Source of the DNA: Brachybacterium tyrofermentans
GTDB taxonomy: Bacteria; Actinomycetota; Actinomycetes; Actinomycetales; Dermabacteraceae
Length of the DNA stretch: 64,000 nt
Assembly (NCBI RefSeq): GCF_014897585.1
Contig: NZ_JABUXW010000007.1
Span: forward strand, 62,001 to 126,000
Reading direction: 5' to 3'
Shown: positions 18,544 to 27,532 of the stretch, one piece after another
How positions within the stretch are numbered: position 1 is the stretch's first letter
Layout: every line of letters starts with the position of its first letter
Notes under the pieces: generated by a model
Databases searched by the model: none
Seen by the model: only the letters and a program-made list of their open reading frames with translations
What the model was told of the DNA's origin: nothing
Made by a program: the position numbers and the translations under genes

Positions 18544-19044
18544 ATGCGTGTTGCCGACACCCACGCCACCTCGAATGACGTCCCTGATGAGATCAAGCGC
18601 AGCATCCGCATCAGAGCGACCGCCGAGACCGTCTTCGCGATCGTGCGCGAGCCTGGCTGGTTCATCAACGACGGCGAGTACCGCAAGCACGAGGTGCGGA
18701 CCGCCGGCGGGATCTCCCGGATCAAGGACTCCGTGTACGGAATCTGCAGTCTGTCGGCCACGGTGCACGAGCCGCCGAACAAGGTCGGCTTCCGCTGGCT
18801 GGGAGGAGGCATCGGGGCGATCTCCGACGCCTCCAACAGCGTCGTGTTCACCATCGATCCCGTCGGCTCTTCGCGGTCCGACGAGGTGCGGCTGACCGTC
18901 CAGGAGAGCGGATTCGCCCGGCTCGGAGAGGACGTCGCGGTGCGTCGGAAGAACTATGAGGAGAACGCCCTCGGCTGGGACCAGCAGCTCGAACTGGCAC
19001 GCGACCTGGCCGAGAGGCGTTCGGATCCTCGCGGGCGCGACTGA
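18544..19044 (+). CDS. SRPBCC protein, AHSA1-like, tandem paralogue 1
   Basis: The 166-residue product shares D-V-P-D-E-I-(K/E)-R-S-I and A-T-A-E-T-V-F-A-I-V with the next gene, then E-P-G-W-(F/Y)-I-N-D-G-E-Y-R, so the two arose by tandem duplication. The family is AHSA1/SRPBCC; in actinobacteria such proteins often pair with an ArsR regulator that represses them. Ribosome site GAGGAG precedes the ATG; the longer upstream frame is not used. Ligand unknown. Confidence 0.75.
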   Translation: MRVADTHATSNDVPDEIKRSIRIRATAETVFAIVREPGWFINDGEYRKHEVRTAGGISRIKDSVYGICSLSATVHEPPNKVGFRWLGGGIGAISDASNSVVFTIDPVGSSRSDEVRLTVQESGFARLGEDVAVRRKNYEENALGWDQQLELARDLAERRSDPRGRD

Positions 19045-19174
19045 CGGCTGACCGGACCGTCCTCGGCGTGCCGTCCAACGCGGGTGCAACCATAGGGTTG
19101 CACCCCGGTCCGTCGTCTGGCACGCTGTGGGGAAGCGGTCGTCGCGGCCGCGCCCCCACGCCGAGGAGCAGGTC

Positions 19175-19669
19175 ATGACCGACCACGACCCCCGTCTCAC
19201 CACGGACGACGTCCCGGACGAGATCGAGCGCAGCATCCATATCGACGCCACAGCCGAGACCGTCTTCGCGATCGTCTGCGAGCCGGGGTGGTACATCAAC
19301 GACGGGGAGTACCGCGAGCACGAGGTGACCACCGACGGTGCCGTGTCCACTGTCGTCGACCCCGTGCACGGCACGTTCTCGATCGTGACCGAGGCGCTCG
19401 AGCCGCCCCATCGTGCGGTGTTCCGCTGGCTCAGCGGTGCGTCGGCCGGAGCCGCGGACGACGCCGATGCCTCGTCCACAGTCGTCGAGTTCACGATCCG
19501 CCCCGACGGTCCGACCGCGGCAGACGGTGTGCAGCTCACCGTGCGCGAGCACGGTTTCTCGACGATGAGCGCCGACGCAGCGGTGCGTCGCACGACCTTC
19601 GAGGAGAACTCCCGGGGATGGATCGAGGAGCTCGAGGTCGCGCGCACGGTGGCGGAAGCCGCGAGGTGA
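19175..19669 (+). CDS. SRPBCC protein, AHSA1-like, tandem paralogue 2
   Basis: The 164-residue paralogue of the preceding gene. The start is the ATG of MTDHDPRL with GAGGAG upstream. It has the same opening block and a conserved C-terminal block V-R-R-(T/K)-(T/N)-(F/Y)-E-E-N, with the middle clearly diverged. Its stop codon overlaps the GTG start of the ArsR gene, the usual coupling of an AHSA1-type protein to its repressor. Function unknown beyond ligand binding by the fold. Confidence 0.78.
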   Translation: MTDHDPRLTTDDVPDEIERSIHIDATAETVFAIVCEPGWYINDGEYREHEVTTDGAVSTVVDPVHGTFSIVTEALEPPHRAVFRWLSGASAGAADDADASSTVVEFTIRPDGPTAADGVQLTVREHGFSTMSADAAVRRTTFEENSRGWIEELEVARTVAEAAR

Positions 19670-20094
19670 GCCCGCGCCCCGAACCGGACCGCCGGCTGTT
19701 CCCGACGGACCCAGCGGGGGCGCCGGACCCGTCGGATGGTCTGCTCGGTCCGGGTGCTGACGCCGTCTTCACCGCGCTCGCGGACCGCACCCGCCGGCAG
19801 ATCCTGGTGCGCCTGGCGGAGAAGCCCGATGACGCGGGCGCCGTGGCTCGCGATCTGGGACTGTCCCGGCAGGCCGTCGCGAAGCAGCTGCGGATCCTGG
19901 AGACCGCCGGGATGGTCGACGCCCAGCGGGTATCGGCGAGAAGGGTGCACTCGGTCGAGCCGTCGCGGATCCTCGCGGTCTCCGATCTGCTCGGGACCGT
20001 GGGCGGCGGTTGGGATCGCCGGCTCGCACGGATCAAGGAGCTGGCCGAAGCGGGGGAGGGGCCCGACCGCGGCGAGGAACCACCGCGCAGGTGA
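19666..20094 (+). CDS. ArsR-family winged-helix transcriptional regulator
   Basis: A 142-residue ArsR/SmtB-type repressor starting at a GTG that overlaps the preceding stop. The winged helix spans about residues 35-115, with A-L-A-D-R-T-R-R-Q-I-L at helix 1 and L-G-L-S-R-Q-A-V-A-K-Q-L-R-I-L as recognition helix region. No metal-binding cysteine pair (CxC) is present, so it belongs to the metal-independent group that accompanies SRPBCC proteins. It most likely controls its own operon, including one or both SRPBCC genes. Confidence 0.85.
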   Translation: MSPRPEPDRRLFPTDPAGAPDPSDGLLGPGADAVFTALADRTRRQILVRLAEKPDDAGAVARDLGLSRQAVAKQLRILETAGMVDAQRVSARRVHSVEPSRILAVSDLLGTVGGGWDRRLARIKELAEAGEGPDRGEEPPRR

Positions 20095-20112
20095 GCGGTC
20101 TATCCTCGGAGG

Positions 20113-20985
20113 ATGGGCAGGGTCACCGACACCACGCGGATCCGCACCGTCCGGGTGCGTGAGGGCACGCTGTACGCCGGTCGCAAGGGCGACCACGTCG
20201 CCGTCGAAGAGCCCTTGGACATCCGAGTGAACGGCCAGCAGCTGTCGCTGACCATGCGCACACCCGGCCACGACGTCGAGCTCATCCACGGCTTCCTGCA
20301 CGGCGAGGCCGTGATCCGCGACCGCGAGGACATCGTCGAGGCCCGCTACTGCGACGGCGCCGTGGTGGACGACGGCAGCGGCTTCGCGCGCAACACGTAC
20401 AACGTCATGGACTTCACGACCTCCCGGCCGCAGCTGCTGCCCCTGGTCACGAAGAACTTCACCACCACCTCCGCGTGCGGGGTCTGCGGCTCCGAGAGCA
20501 TCGACGCGGTCCGGCAGAAGAGCCGCTACACGCTGCTGCGCAGCTGGGCCATCGATCCCCGCGCGATCCTCTCCGCCGCCCGCGAGCTCACCGATCACCA
20601 GCCCGTCTTCGCCCGCACCGGCGGTGTGCACGCCGCTGCACTCGTCGACCTCGAGGGGAACCTCCTCGTGGTGCGTGAGGACGTGGGCCGTCACAACGCC
20701 GTGGACAAGGTGATCGGCTGGGCCCTGCTCGAGGACCGGCTGCCTCTGCGTGACTGCTTCCTGCTGGTCTCCTCCCGAGCCAGCTTCGAGATCGCCCAGA
20801 AGGCGTATATGGCCGGTATCCCGATGCTGGCCTGCGTCTCCGCAGCGACTTCGCTCGCCGTGGAGACCGCCGAGGAGTTCGGGATGACGCTCGTCGGCTT
20901 CACCCGCGCGGCCGAGGACGGCGACGGCCGCATGAACGTCTATACCCACCCCGATCGCCTCGACCTCTCCGCCGTCGAAGGCTAA
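20113..20985 (+). CDS. fdhD: Formate dehydrogenase accessory sulfurtransferase FdhD
   Basis: A 290-residue FdhD protein, which passes sulfur from a cysteine desulfurase to the molybdenum cofactor so that formate dehydrogenase becomes active. The catalytic C-G-V-C loop is Cys122-Gly-Val-Cys125, within S-A-C-G-V-C-G. R-E-D-V-G-R-H-N-A-V-D-K and S-R-A-S-F-E-I follow as expected. Length is normal. No formate dehydrogenase or molybdopterin gene is adjacent; its client should be encoded elsewhere. Confidence 0.93.
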   Translation: MGRVTDTTRIRTVRVREGTLYAGRKGDHVAVEEPLDIRVNGQQLSLTMRTPGHDVELIHGFLHGEAVIRDREDIVEARYCDGAVVDDGSGFARNTYNVMDFTTSRPQLLPLVTKNFTTTSACGVCGSESIDAVRQKSRYTLLRSWAIDPRAILSAARELTDHQPVFARTGGVHAAALVDLEGNLLVVREDVGRHNAVDKVIGWALLEDRLPLRDCFLLVSSRASFEIAQKAYMAGIPMLACVSAATSLAVETAEEFGMTLVGFTRAAEDGDGRMNVYTHPDRLDLSAVEG

Positions 20986-21016
20986 TCGGGGCTGCGGGGC
21001 TGCGGGACCGGCGGGG

Positions 21017-21132
21017 ACAACGGGCAACGGCGCAACGGCGCAACGGGGAACGGCGCAACGGGGCACCGTGGCCAGTAGGGCCAGCAGGACCAGTAGGGCC
21101 AGCAGGACCGGCGAGATCAGCAAGGCCAGCGA
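21017..21132 (+). repeat. Two runs of short imperfect tandem repeats
   Basis: The first run (about 21017-21062) iterates GGCAACGGC/CGCAACGG. The second (about 21070-21132) iterates GCCAGCAGGACC and GCCAGTAGG. They fill the gap after fdhD. No hairpin of note and no open frame. Confidence 0.7.
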
Positions 21133-21200
21133 GACAGGAAGGTGCCGCCGAGACGATCACTTCACTGGTCACGCTGGAAATCTACCGATAGCGTCTCAGG

Positions 21201-21668
21201 GTGAACACCACTGAGCATTACGACTTCTGGGCACAGGCCCGCACCGCCCATCCGGACCTCCCGCCTGAGCCTCCGGAGGCCTGGGCCTTCGGCGCCACGG
21301 CTGAGCAGGCCGACGAGCTGCTGGCTCTGGTGCTCGCGGGCATCAAGACCGCCACGGCCTCCTCGCTGCAGGACTACGCCGATGACGGTGAGCCGCTGCC
21401 CGCGGTCGGGGACCTGTCGATCGTGCTCGACGGAGCCGGGGCGCCGAGCGCCGTGCTCGAGGTGGTCGCGGTCGAGGTGACGCCCTTCGACAAGGTCACC
21501 GAGGAGCATGCCCGCGCCGAAGGGGAGGAGGACCGGACCCTGGCCAGCTGGCGCCGTCTCCACGAGCAGTTCTGGCGGGAGCACTCAGCCCACGGCTTCG
21601 CCTCGGACATGCCGGTGGTCTGCGAGAGCTTCCGAGTGCTGCACGCGGCATCCCCGCGACGTTCCTGA
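21201..21668 (+). CDS. ASCH-domain protein
   Basis: A 155-residue single-domain protein starting at GTG. W-A-F-G-A-T-A-E-Q-A-D-E-L-L near residue 28 and G-I-K-T-A-T-A-S (G-x-K-x-x-T) are the ASCH signature, followed by P-x-V-G-D. ASCH domains share the PUA-like fold and are thought to bind RNA or nucleosides; some relatives hydrolyse N4-acetylcytidine. Which applies here is open. It stands alone between repeat-rich gaps. Confidence 0.82.
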   Translation: MNTTEHYDFWAQARTAHPDLPPEPPEAWAFGATAEQADELLALVLAGIKTATASSLQDYADDGEPLPAVGDLSIVLDGAGAPSAVLEVVAVEVTPFDKVTEEHARAEGEEDRTLASWRRLHEQFWREHSAHGFASDMPVVCESFRVLHAASPRRS

Positions 21669-21968
21669 TGCCGCACTGCGCCGAGGAGGGTCGGCGGTCG
21701 CTGCACTGGGCAGGCCGATGGTGATGTGACGTGGAGATATCGCCACGGCTCATCACCAGAGGCCCGGCGCCGACTCGGCACCGTGCCTCAGGGCCGGGCC
21801 GGGCCGAGTGGGGCCGGGTCGAGTGGGGCTGGGCTAGGCCGGGTCGGGTCGAGTGGGGTGGTATCTGGTGGCGTGAGGTGTGCGGGGTGGCCGGATATAG
21901 CGGAGCCTGCACACCTGGTGCCGGTGGACGCGAGCGGCCGCGGCTACGGGCGAGCGGCTGCGGGTGGA
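21669..21968 (+). other. Intergenic region with GTCGAGTGGGG repeats, no gene seen
   Basis: The central 80 bases (about 21795-21875) iterate GCCGGGTCGAGTGGG-like units. The rest is ordinary GC-rich sequence between the converging ASCH gene and the minus-strand regulator. The short open frames in it overlap each other and lack ribosome sites. A terminator for both genes should be here, but no clean stem with a T-tract is seen. Confidence 0.5.
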
Positions 21969-22928
21969 TCAGCGCAGCGCGAGCAGGCTCATCGCGGTGA
22001 CCTCGTCGATGACCAGGTCGGTGGCGACGCCGGCCCGCAGCGCGGCCCGCAGGGGAAGGGCCTTGCGGGTGCCGGCCGCGAGCAGCAGGCGACGGGGGAT
22101 CCGTGCCAGCTGGGAGGGGTCCGGGCCGGAGCAGCGGGCGTTCATCGCGATGTCCCGGTAGGTGCCGTCCGCGCGCAGGAAGACGGTGCACACGTCCCCG
22201 ACCGCCCCGTCGGCCCGCAGCGACCGCAGGTCCTCGCCGGTCAGGTAGTTGTTGGTGTAGACGTGGCTGGGCACGGCCGCATCGAAGGCACCCACCCCGA
22301 ACACGGCCAGGGTGCACTGCTGCTGGGTCTCCAGCACCCGGTGCACGGAGCGCTCGTGCCACATCGCATCCCGGGTCGCGGCGTAGTCGAAGAAGGCGGG
22401 CACCGGGAAGTGGTGCACGGTCGCGTCCCAGAGCGCGGCGGCGCGGGAGAGCACCGTGGAGACGTAGGTGAGGCCCGAGCCCTCGGTGTTGATCGCCCCG
22501 TTGAGCTGCACGATCCGCAGCCCCGGCACCGGGCGCGGTTGCAGTGACCCCACCAGGGCGGCGATCGTGGTGCCCCAGGCCATCCCGATCGTCATCCCCG
22601 GCTCGAGCATCTCGTCGAGCATCGTGGCGCCGGCGTCGGCCACCGCCTGCAGGCGCTCGCGCTCGTCCTCGGTGGCGCCGGCGGCGATCACGTGCGCCTG
22701 GACGCCGTACAGCTGGGAGATCCGCCGGCGCAGCTCCTCGACCCGGTGCGCTCCGGGCGGACGCAGCGAGATCTGCACCAGTCCGGCCTCCCGGGCATCG
22801 CGCAGCATCCGCGAGACGGTCGACCGCGAGACGGACAGGGCGCTCGCGATGGCTTCCATCGTCTGGCTCTCGCCGTAGTACATCCGTGCAGCCGTGAAGG
22901 CCGTTTCGAGGCGGTCGTCGGGGGTCAT
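21969..22928 (-). CDS. SorC-family (DeoR/CggR-like) transcriptional regulator, glycerol-locus type
   Basis: A 319-residue SorC-type regulator. The N-terminal HTH reads M-E-A-I-A-S-A-L-S-V-S-R-S-T-V-S-R-M-L-R, followed by the large sugar-phosphate-binding domain (about 60-319) with G-M-A-W-G-T-T-I and V-F-G-V-G-A-F. I start it at MTPDDRLE because the upstream extension is low-complexity and lacks a ribosome site. It diverges from glpD, so it is the best candidate controller of glpD-glpF-glpK. Family members respond to phosphorylated sugars, so glycerol 3-phosphate or dihydroxyacetone phosphate is a plausible effector (inference). A palindrome just upstream suggests autoregulation. Confidence 0.88.
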   Translation of the reverse strand: MTPDDRLETAFTAARMYYGESQTMEAIASALSVSRSTVSRMLRDAREAGLVQISLRPPGAHRVEELRRRISQLYGVQAHVIAAGATEDERERLQAVADAGATMLDEMLEPGMTIGMAWGTTIAALVGSLQPRPVPGLRIVQLNGAINTEGSGLTYVSTVLSRAAALWDATVHHFPVPAFFDYAATRDAMWHERSVHRVLETQQQCTLAVFGVGAFDAAVPSHVYTNNYLTGEDLRSLRADGAVGDVCTVFLRADGTYRDIAMNARCSGPDPSQLARIPRRLLLAAGTRKALPLRAALRAGVATDLVIDEVTAMSLLALR

Positions 22929-22939
22929 GCCCTCAGTGT

Positions 22940-22953
22940 TGCACGTTCGTGCA
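22940..22953. promoter_or_regulatory. Candidate SorC operator between regulator gene and glpD
   Basis: TGCACGTTCGTGCA is a perfect 14-bp palindrome ending 12 bases from the regulator start. A further GTGCAC lies at 22970-22975. The core GCAC-N4-GTGC recurs at 34541 near the second SorC gene and at 42269 before the polyol transporter gene. Position suits autorepression; glpD starts 205 bases further on. Confidence 0.6.
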
Positions 22954-23158
22954 CGCGGCTTGCGTGATGGTGCACGGAGGTTCCACGATGGCTCCGGGTG
23001 CCGCAGCCAACGGCGGCCCCCACTGCGACGGCTCCGGCACCAGGATGCTCGGCCCCGACGGCCCGATCTCTGAGGATCGATCCCGAGGTCCGACGTCGAG
23101 GACCGGACCTGAGGAATCAGCCGTCGCGGCGCAGACGTCACGGCAAAGGAGCACCCAC

Positions 23159-24901
23159 GTGTCCGATCAGCATCGGTCAGAACTCACCCCGGGGAACCGG
23201 GCGGAGCATCTCTCGCGTCTTCGCGCCGCGACCCCCCAGAACCCGCTCGACGTGCTCGTCGTCGGCGGCGGCGTCAACGGCGCCGGCGCGGCCTTCGACG
23301 CCGCGACGCGAGGGCTCAGCGTGGGCCTGGTGGAGACCCGCGACTGGGCCAGCGGCACCTCCTCGCGCTCCTCGAAGCTCATGCACGGCGGCCTGCGCTA
23401 CCTCCAGATGCTCGACTTCAAGCTGGTCGCCGAGGCTCTGCGCGAGCGCGACCTGCTCATCCAGCACACGGCTCCGCACCTGGTGAAGCCCATCAAGTTC
23501 GTCTTCCCCTTCTTCAAGAAGGTCGTGGACCGGGCGTTCATCGGCTCCGGCGTGATGCTCTACGACGCGATGCAGTCCGTGGGCCGCAAGCGCGCCGTGC
23601 CGATGCACCGCCACCTCCTGCACGACAAGATGCTCGACGTCTTCCCGGCCCTGGACGGCGAGAAGGCCGTGGGCGCGCTGGAGTACTACGACGCGCAGGT
23701 GGACGACGCCCGCTTCGTGATGATGCTGGTGCGCTCCGCCGCGCAGCACGACGCCTCGGTCGCCAACTACACGAGCGTCGTCGACTACCTCCACGAGGGC
23801 ACCCGCGTGATCGGCGCCCGGGTGCGCGACGAGGAGACCGGCGAGGAGTTCGAGGTCCACGCCCGCGACACCATCCTGGCCGGCGGCGTCTGGACCCAGG
23901 ACCAGCAGGACCTCGCCGGGGCCGACGCCGGCCTCGAGGTGCTCGCGTCCAAGGGCATCCACATCACGATCGCCCGCGACCGCATCCCCGCCGTCCCGGA
24001 CACCGGCATCATCACCCAGACCGAGAAGTCCGTCCTGTTCATCATCCCGTGGGACGAGTACTGGGTCATCGGCACCACCGACACCCCGTGGACCCAGGAC
24101 CCCCGCGACGTGGGCGCGACCGCCGAGGACATCGAGTACGTGCTCGAGCACGCCAACGCCGTGCTCGCCGACGATCTCACCCGTGAGGACGTCATCGGCG
24201 TCTACTCCGGCCTGCGCCCGCTGCTGCAGCCGGTGCGCAAGAACTCCGAGGGCGGGTCCACCAAGGTCTCTCGCGAGCACACCGTGATGGAGATCGAGCC
24301 GGGCCTGTCCGCGATCGCCGGCGGCAAGTACACCACCTACCGGGTGATGGCCGAGGACGTCGTCGACTTCGCGATCAAGGACACCCAGCCCGGCCGCCCG
24401 AGCCTGACCCGTTCGGTGCCCGTGATCGGCGCCCAGGGCTACGAGTCCCTCGTGCGAGACAAGCAGGAGATCGGCCGACGCTACGGCCTCGACGAGATCC
24501 GGGTGGATCGTCTGCTCTTCCGCTACGGCGCCCTGCTCTCGGACGTGCTCGCGCTGATCGACGAGGACCCCTCGCTCGGCACCCCGCTCGAGCACGCGCC
24601 CCGCTACCTGCGCGCCGAGGTCCTCTACGCCGTGCGCGCCGAGGGCGCCCGCCACCTCATCGACGTGCTCCAGCGCCGCACGCGCCTGGACTACGAGACT
24701 CGCGACCGCGGCGTCCACGCGGCGCCCGAGGTCGCCGCGCTCGTCGGCCCTGAGCTGGGCTGGGACGACGCCACGCGCGACCGCGAGGTCGAGACCTACC
24801 GGGACTTCATCGCCGCCCGTCTGGACGGCGAACACACCACCAGCGATGAGCAGGCCGCGGCTCGCCTCGCCGACGCCCCGGAGGTGCCCTCCCGACGATG
24901 A
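23159..24901 (+). CDS. glpD: Glycerol-3-phosphate dehydrogenase (FAD-dependent, quinone-linked)
   Basis: The 580-residue flavoprotein oxidises sn-glycerol 3-phosphate to dihydroxyacetone phosphate and feeds electrons to the respiratory quinone pool at the inner membrane face. The FAD loop V-V-G-G-G-V-N-G-A-G is near residue 37. It is followed by S-G-T-S-S-R-S-S-K-L-M-H-G-G-L-R-Y-L, the classic GlpD block, and I-G-T-T-D-T-P-W and A-G-G-K-Y-T-T-Y further on. I start it at the GTG of V-S-D-Q-H-R, with AAAGGAG at 23145-23151. With glpF and glpK downstream it makes a complete glycerol uptake and oxidation set. Confidence 0.95.
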   Translation: MSDQHRSELTPGNRAEHLSRLRAATPQNPLDVLVVGGGVNGAGAAFDAATRGLSVGLVETRDWASGTSSRSSKLMHGGLRYLQMLDFKLVAEALRERDLLIQHTAPHLVKPIKFVFPFFKKVVDRAFIGSGVMLYDAMQSVGRKRAVPMHRHLLHDKMLDVFPALDGEKAVGALEYYDAQVDDARFVMMLVRSAAQHDASVANYTSVVDYLHEGTRVIGARVRDEETGEEFEVHARDTILAGGVWTQDQQDLAGADAGLEVLASKGIHITIARDRIPAVPDTGIITQTEKSVLFIIPWDEYWVIGTTDTPWTQDPRDVGATAEDIEYVLEHANAVLADDLTREDVIGVYSGLRPLLQPVRKNSEGGSTKVSREHTVMEIEPGLSAIAGGKYTTYRVMAEDVVDFAIKDTQPGRPSLTRSVPVIGAQGYESLVRDKQEIGRRYGLDEIRVDRLLFRYGALLSDVLALIDEDPSLGTPLEHAPRYLRAEVLYAVRAEGARHLIDVLQRRTRLDYETRDRGVHAAPEVAALVGPELGWDDATRDREVETYRDFIAARLDGEHTTSDEQAAARLADAPEVPSRR

Positions 24902-24906
24902 CGTTC

Positions 24907-24961
24907 CGGTGCCCGGCGACAAGAGCCGGGCACCGTGCGGGGCGCGCACCGTGCGCGCCCC
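24907..24961 (+). terminator. Paired hairpins between glpD and glpF
   Basis: Hairpin 1 has an 11-bp perfect stem CGGTGCCCGGC/GCCGGGCACCG with a GACAAGA loop, starting 5 bases after the glpD stop. Hairpin 2 (24939-24961) has a perfect 10-bp stem GGGGCGCGCA/TGCGCGCCCC. Both contain GCACCGTGC. There is no T-tract. They may end the glpD transcript or moderate read-through into glpFK. Confidence 0.65.
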
Positions 24962-25155
24962 AGCGGAGCTCCCTCGGGGCTCCGCGACCGGTCGATCAGG
25001 GTTCCGCCCGACGCGCCCCCGCTCCACGACGAGCGGCAGGGCTGCGCCACCCGAGGGGCATGCCGCGTCCATCGACGCCGCGGCGCCCCTCCCAGGGACC
25101 CGGGCTCGACCGGATCCCGATCCGCACCGACGCGGATCGCTAAGGAGAACACCTG

Positions 25156-25887
25156 ATGGAAACGATCGGAACGATCCTGCTGTCGGAGATCGCGGGCACC
25201 GCGATGCTGACGCTGATGGGTGGTGGCGTGGTCGCCAATGCCATCCTCGGCAAGACCAAGGGCAACGGCGGCGGCTGGCTGATGATCAACTTCGGCTGGG
25301 GCCTCGCGGTCTTTGCCGGTGTGTGGGTCGCCTTCAAGACCGGCGCCCACCTCAACCCCGCCGTCACCCTCGGCCTGCTCTTCAGCGAGGCCACGGAGTA
25401 CGCGCCGGGCATCCCGATGACGGTCGGCACCACCCTCACGTACTTCCTCGCCGAGCTGATCGGCGCGTTCCTCGGCGCCGTGCTGGCCTGGCTCGCCTAC
25501 AAGACCCACTACGACCAGGAGACGGACCCCGGCACTATCCTGGGCACCTTCTCCACCGGCCCGGAGATCCGCTCCAAGGGCTGGAACCTGGTCACCGAGA
25601 TCATCGCGACCTTCGTGCTCGTGTTCGTGATCATCATGTTCGGCAACACCCCGAACGAGCTCGGCCCGCTCTCGGTCGCGCTGCTGGTGCTCGCGATCGG
25701 CGCCTCCCTCGGCGGTCCGACGGGGTACGCCATCAACCCGGCCCGAGACCTCGGCCCGCGCCTGGCGCATGCAATCCTGCCGATCAGGAACAAGGGCGGC
25801 TCGGACTGGGGATACTCGTGGGTACCGGTCGCCGGGCCCCTGATCGGCGGCGCGCTCGCGGGCGTAGCCTCGATCGTCTACTTCTGA
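25156..25887 (+). CDS. glpF: Glycerol uptake facilitator (aquaglyceroporin)
   Basis: A 243-residue MIP-family channel with six expected membrane helices that lets glycerol enter by diffusion. The two pore motifs are H-L-N-P-A-V (Asn67) and A-I-N-P-A-R-D (Asn194). The aspartate directly after the NPAR arginine is characteristic of glycerol-conducting members rather than strict water channels. AAGGAGA at 25142-25148 precedes the ATG. glpK follows 100 bases downstream, so imported glycerol is trapped by phosphorylation. Confidence 0.93.
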   Translation: METIGTILLSEIAGTAMLTLMGGGVVANAILGKTKGNGGGWLMINFGWGLAVFAGVWVAFKTGAHLNPAVTLGLLFSEATEYAPGIPMTVGTTLTYFLAELIGAFLGAVLAWLAYKTHYDQETDPGTILGTFSTGPEIRSKGWNLVTEIIATFVLVFVIIMFGNTPNELGPLSVALLVLAIGASLGGPTGYAINPARDLGPRLAHAILPIRNKGGSDWGYSWVPVAGPLIGGALAGVASIVYF

Positions 25888-25949
25888 TCATCCGATCCGA
25901 CCGACTCAGCGGCCTCGCGACGGAACGTGGCGCTGCGACCTCATGACAG

Positions 25950-25977
25950 CTCATCCATGACGACTCATCCATGACGA
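25950..25977 (+). repeat. Perfect 14-bp tandem duplication before glpK
   Basis: CTCATCCATGACGA occurs twice head to tail, ending 10 bases before the glpK ATG and running up to its AAGGAG ribosome site. Each copy carries an out-of-frame ATG. A slippage event is the simplest origin; an effect on glpK translation is possible. Confidence 0.75.
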
Positions 25978-25987
25978 AGGAGTTCCG

Positions 25988-27532
25988 ATGAACGACGACA
26001 CCATGTACATCATGTCCATCGACCAGGGCACCACCTCCACCCGCGCGATCGTCTTCGACCACGGCGGCCAGATCGTCGCCAGCGGCCAGAAGGAGCACGA
26101 GCAGATCTTCCCGAAGTCGGGCTGGGTCGAGCACGATCCCAAGGAGATCTGGAAGAACACCCGCGACGTGGTCGGCAAGGCGCTCGTGGAGGCCGACATC
26201 AACCGCCACCAGCTGGCGGCCGTGGGCATCACCAACCAGCGCGAGACCGCGGTGGTGTGGGACAAGAACACCGGCGAGCCGGTCTACAACGCGATCGTCT
26301 GGCAGGACACCCGCACCCAGAAGATCTGCAACGAGCTCGCGGGCGACGAGGGCGCCGACAAGTACAAGGAGCGCGTGGGCCTGCCCCTGGCCACCTACTT
26401 CTCCGGCCCCAAGGTGAAGTGGATCCTCGACAACGTCGACGGCGCCCGGGAGAAGGCCGAGGCCGGCGACCTGCTGTTCGGCAACACCGACGCCTGGCTG
26501 CTGTGGAATCTCACCGGCGGCACCAGCGGCGGCGTGCACGTCACCGACGTCACCAACGCCTCGCGCACGATGCTCATGAACATCGACACCCTGGACTGGA
26601 ACGAGGACATCGCGAAGGACATGGGCATCCCGCTGTCCATGCTCCCGGAGATCAGGTCCTCCTCCGAGGTGTACGGGAAGGGTCGCAAGAACGACCTGCT
26701 CATCGACACCCCGATCGCGGGCATCCTCGGCGACCAGCAGGCGGCCACCTTCGGCCAGGCCTGCTTCGAGGTGGGCCAGGCCAAGAACACCTACGGCACC
26801 GGCAACTTCATGCTGATCAACACCGGCGAGGACCTGGTGCGCTCCGAGAACGGGCTGCTCACCACCGTCGCCTACAAGATCGGCGACAACAAGCCGGTCT
26901 ACGCCCTCGAGGGATCGATCGCCGTGACCGGCTCGCTCGTGCAGTGGGTGCGCGACAACCTGGGCCTGATCAAGGACGCCCCCGAGATCGAGGACCTCGC
27001 CAAGAAGGTCGACGACAACGGCGGCCTGTTCATCGTCCCGGCCTTCTCGGGCCTCTTCGCCCCGCACTGGCGCTCCGACGCCCGCGGCGCGATGGTGGGC
27101 ATGACCCGCTTCCACAACAAGAACCACATCGCCCGGGCCACCCTGGAGGCCACGGCCTTCCAGTCCCGTGAGGTGCTGGACGCGATGGTCGCCGACGCCG
27201 AGAGCGAGGGCGTCGAGCTCTCCGAGCTCAAGGTCGACGGCGGCATGGTCATGAACGAGACCCTCATGCAGTTCCAGGCCGACATCCTCGGCGTGCCCGT
27301 CGTGCGCCCGAAGGTCATCGAGACCACGGCGCTCGGTGCCGCCTACGCGGCCGGCATCGCCGTGGGCTTCTGGGACGGCGAGCAGGACGTCATCGACAAC
27401 TGGGCCGAGGACAAGCGCTGGGAGCCCGCGATGGACGACGAGACCCGCGACCGCTACCTGCGCCTGTGGAAGAAGGCCGTCGAGCGCACCCTGGACTGGG
27501 TCGACGACGACACCGAGGCGCTGTACAGCTGA
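25988..27532 (+). CDS. glpK: Glycerol kinase
   Basis: A 514-residue FGGY-family kinase making sn-glycerol 3-phosphate from glycerol and ATP. The N-terminal phosphate loop [26 protein letters not shown], the substrate segment W-Q-D-T-R-T and the C-terminal signature with D-G-G-M-V-M-N are typical of GlpK. Length is normal. GAAGGAG precedes the ATG. Its product is the substrate of GlpD and a plausible effector for the locus regulator. A 16-bp hairpin follows the gene. Confidence 0.95.
   Translation: MNDDTMYIMSIDQGTTSTRAIVFDHGGQIVASGQKEHEQIFPKSGWVEHDPKEIWKNTRDVVGKALVEADINRHQLAAVGITNQRETAVVWDKNTGEPVYNAIVWQDTRTQKICNELAGDEGADKYKERVGLPLATYFSGPKVKWILDNVDGAREKAEAGDLLFGNTDAWLLWNLTGGTSGGVHVTDVTNASRTMLMNIDTLDWNEDIAKDMGIPLSMLPEIRSSSEVYGKGRKNDLLIDTPIAGILGDQQAATFGQACFEVGQAKNTYGTGNFMLINTGEDLVRSENGLLTTVAYKIGDNKPVYALEGSIAVTGSLVQWVRDNLGLIKDAPEIEDLAKKVDDNGGLFIVPAFSGLFAPHWRSDARGAMVGMTRFHNKNHIARATLEATAFQSREVLDAMVADAESEGVELSELKVDGGMVMNETLMQFQADILGVPVVRPKVIETTALGAAYAAGIAVGFWDGEQDVIDNWAEDKRWEPAMDDETRDRYLRLWKKAVERTLDWVDDDTEALYS

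Noticed and set aside
18520-21123. Very long minus-strand open frame (867 codons) across five genes
   Set aside because: It runs antisense to two SRPBCC genes, the ArsR gene and fdhD, all of which have clear domains; it is a composition artefact.
22970-22975. GTGCAC as a second glycerol operator
   Set aside because: Only six bases of symmetry and frequent by chance at this GC content; mentioned with the main palindrome but not listed separately.
23177-25072. 631-codon minus-strand open frame opposite glpD
   Set aside because: The plus strand encodes a full GlpD with all motifs; the antisense frame has no domain.
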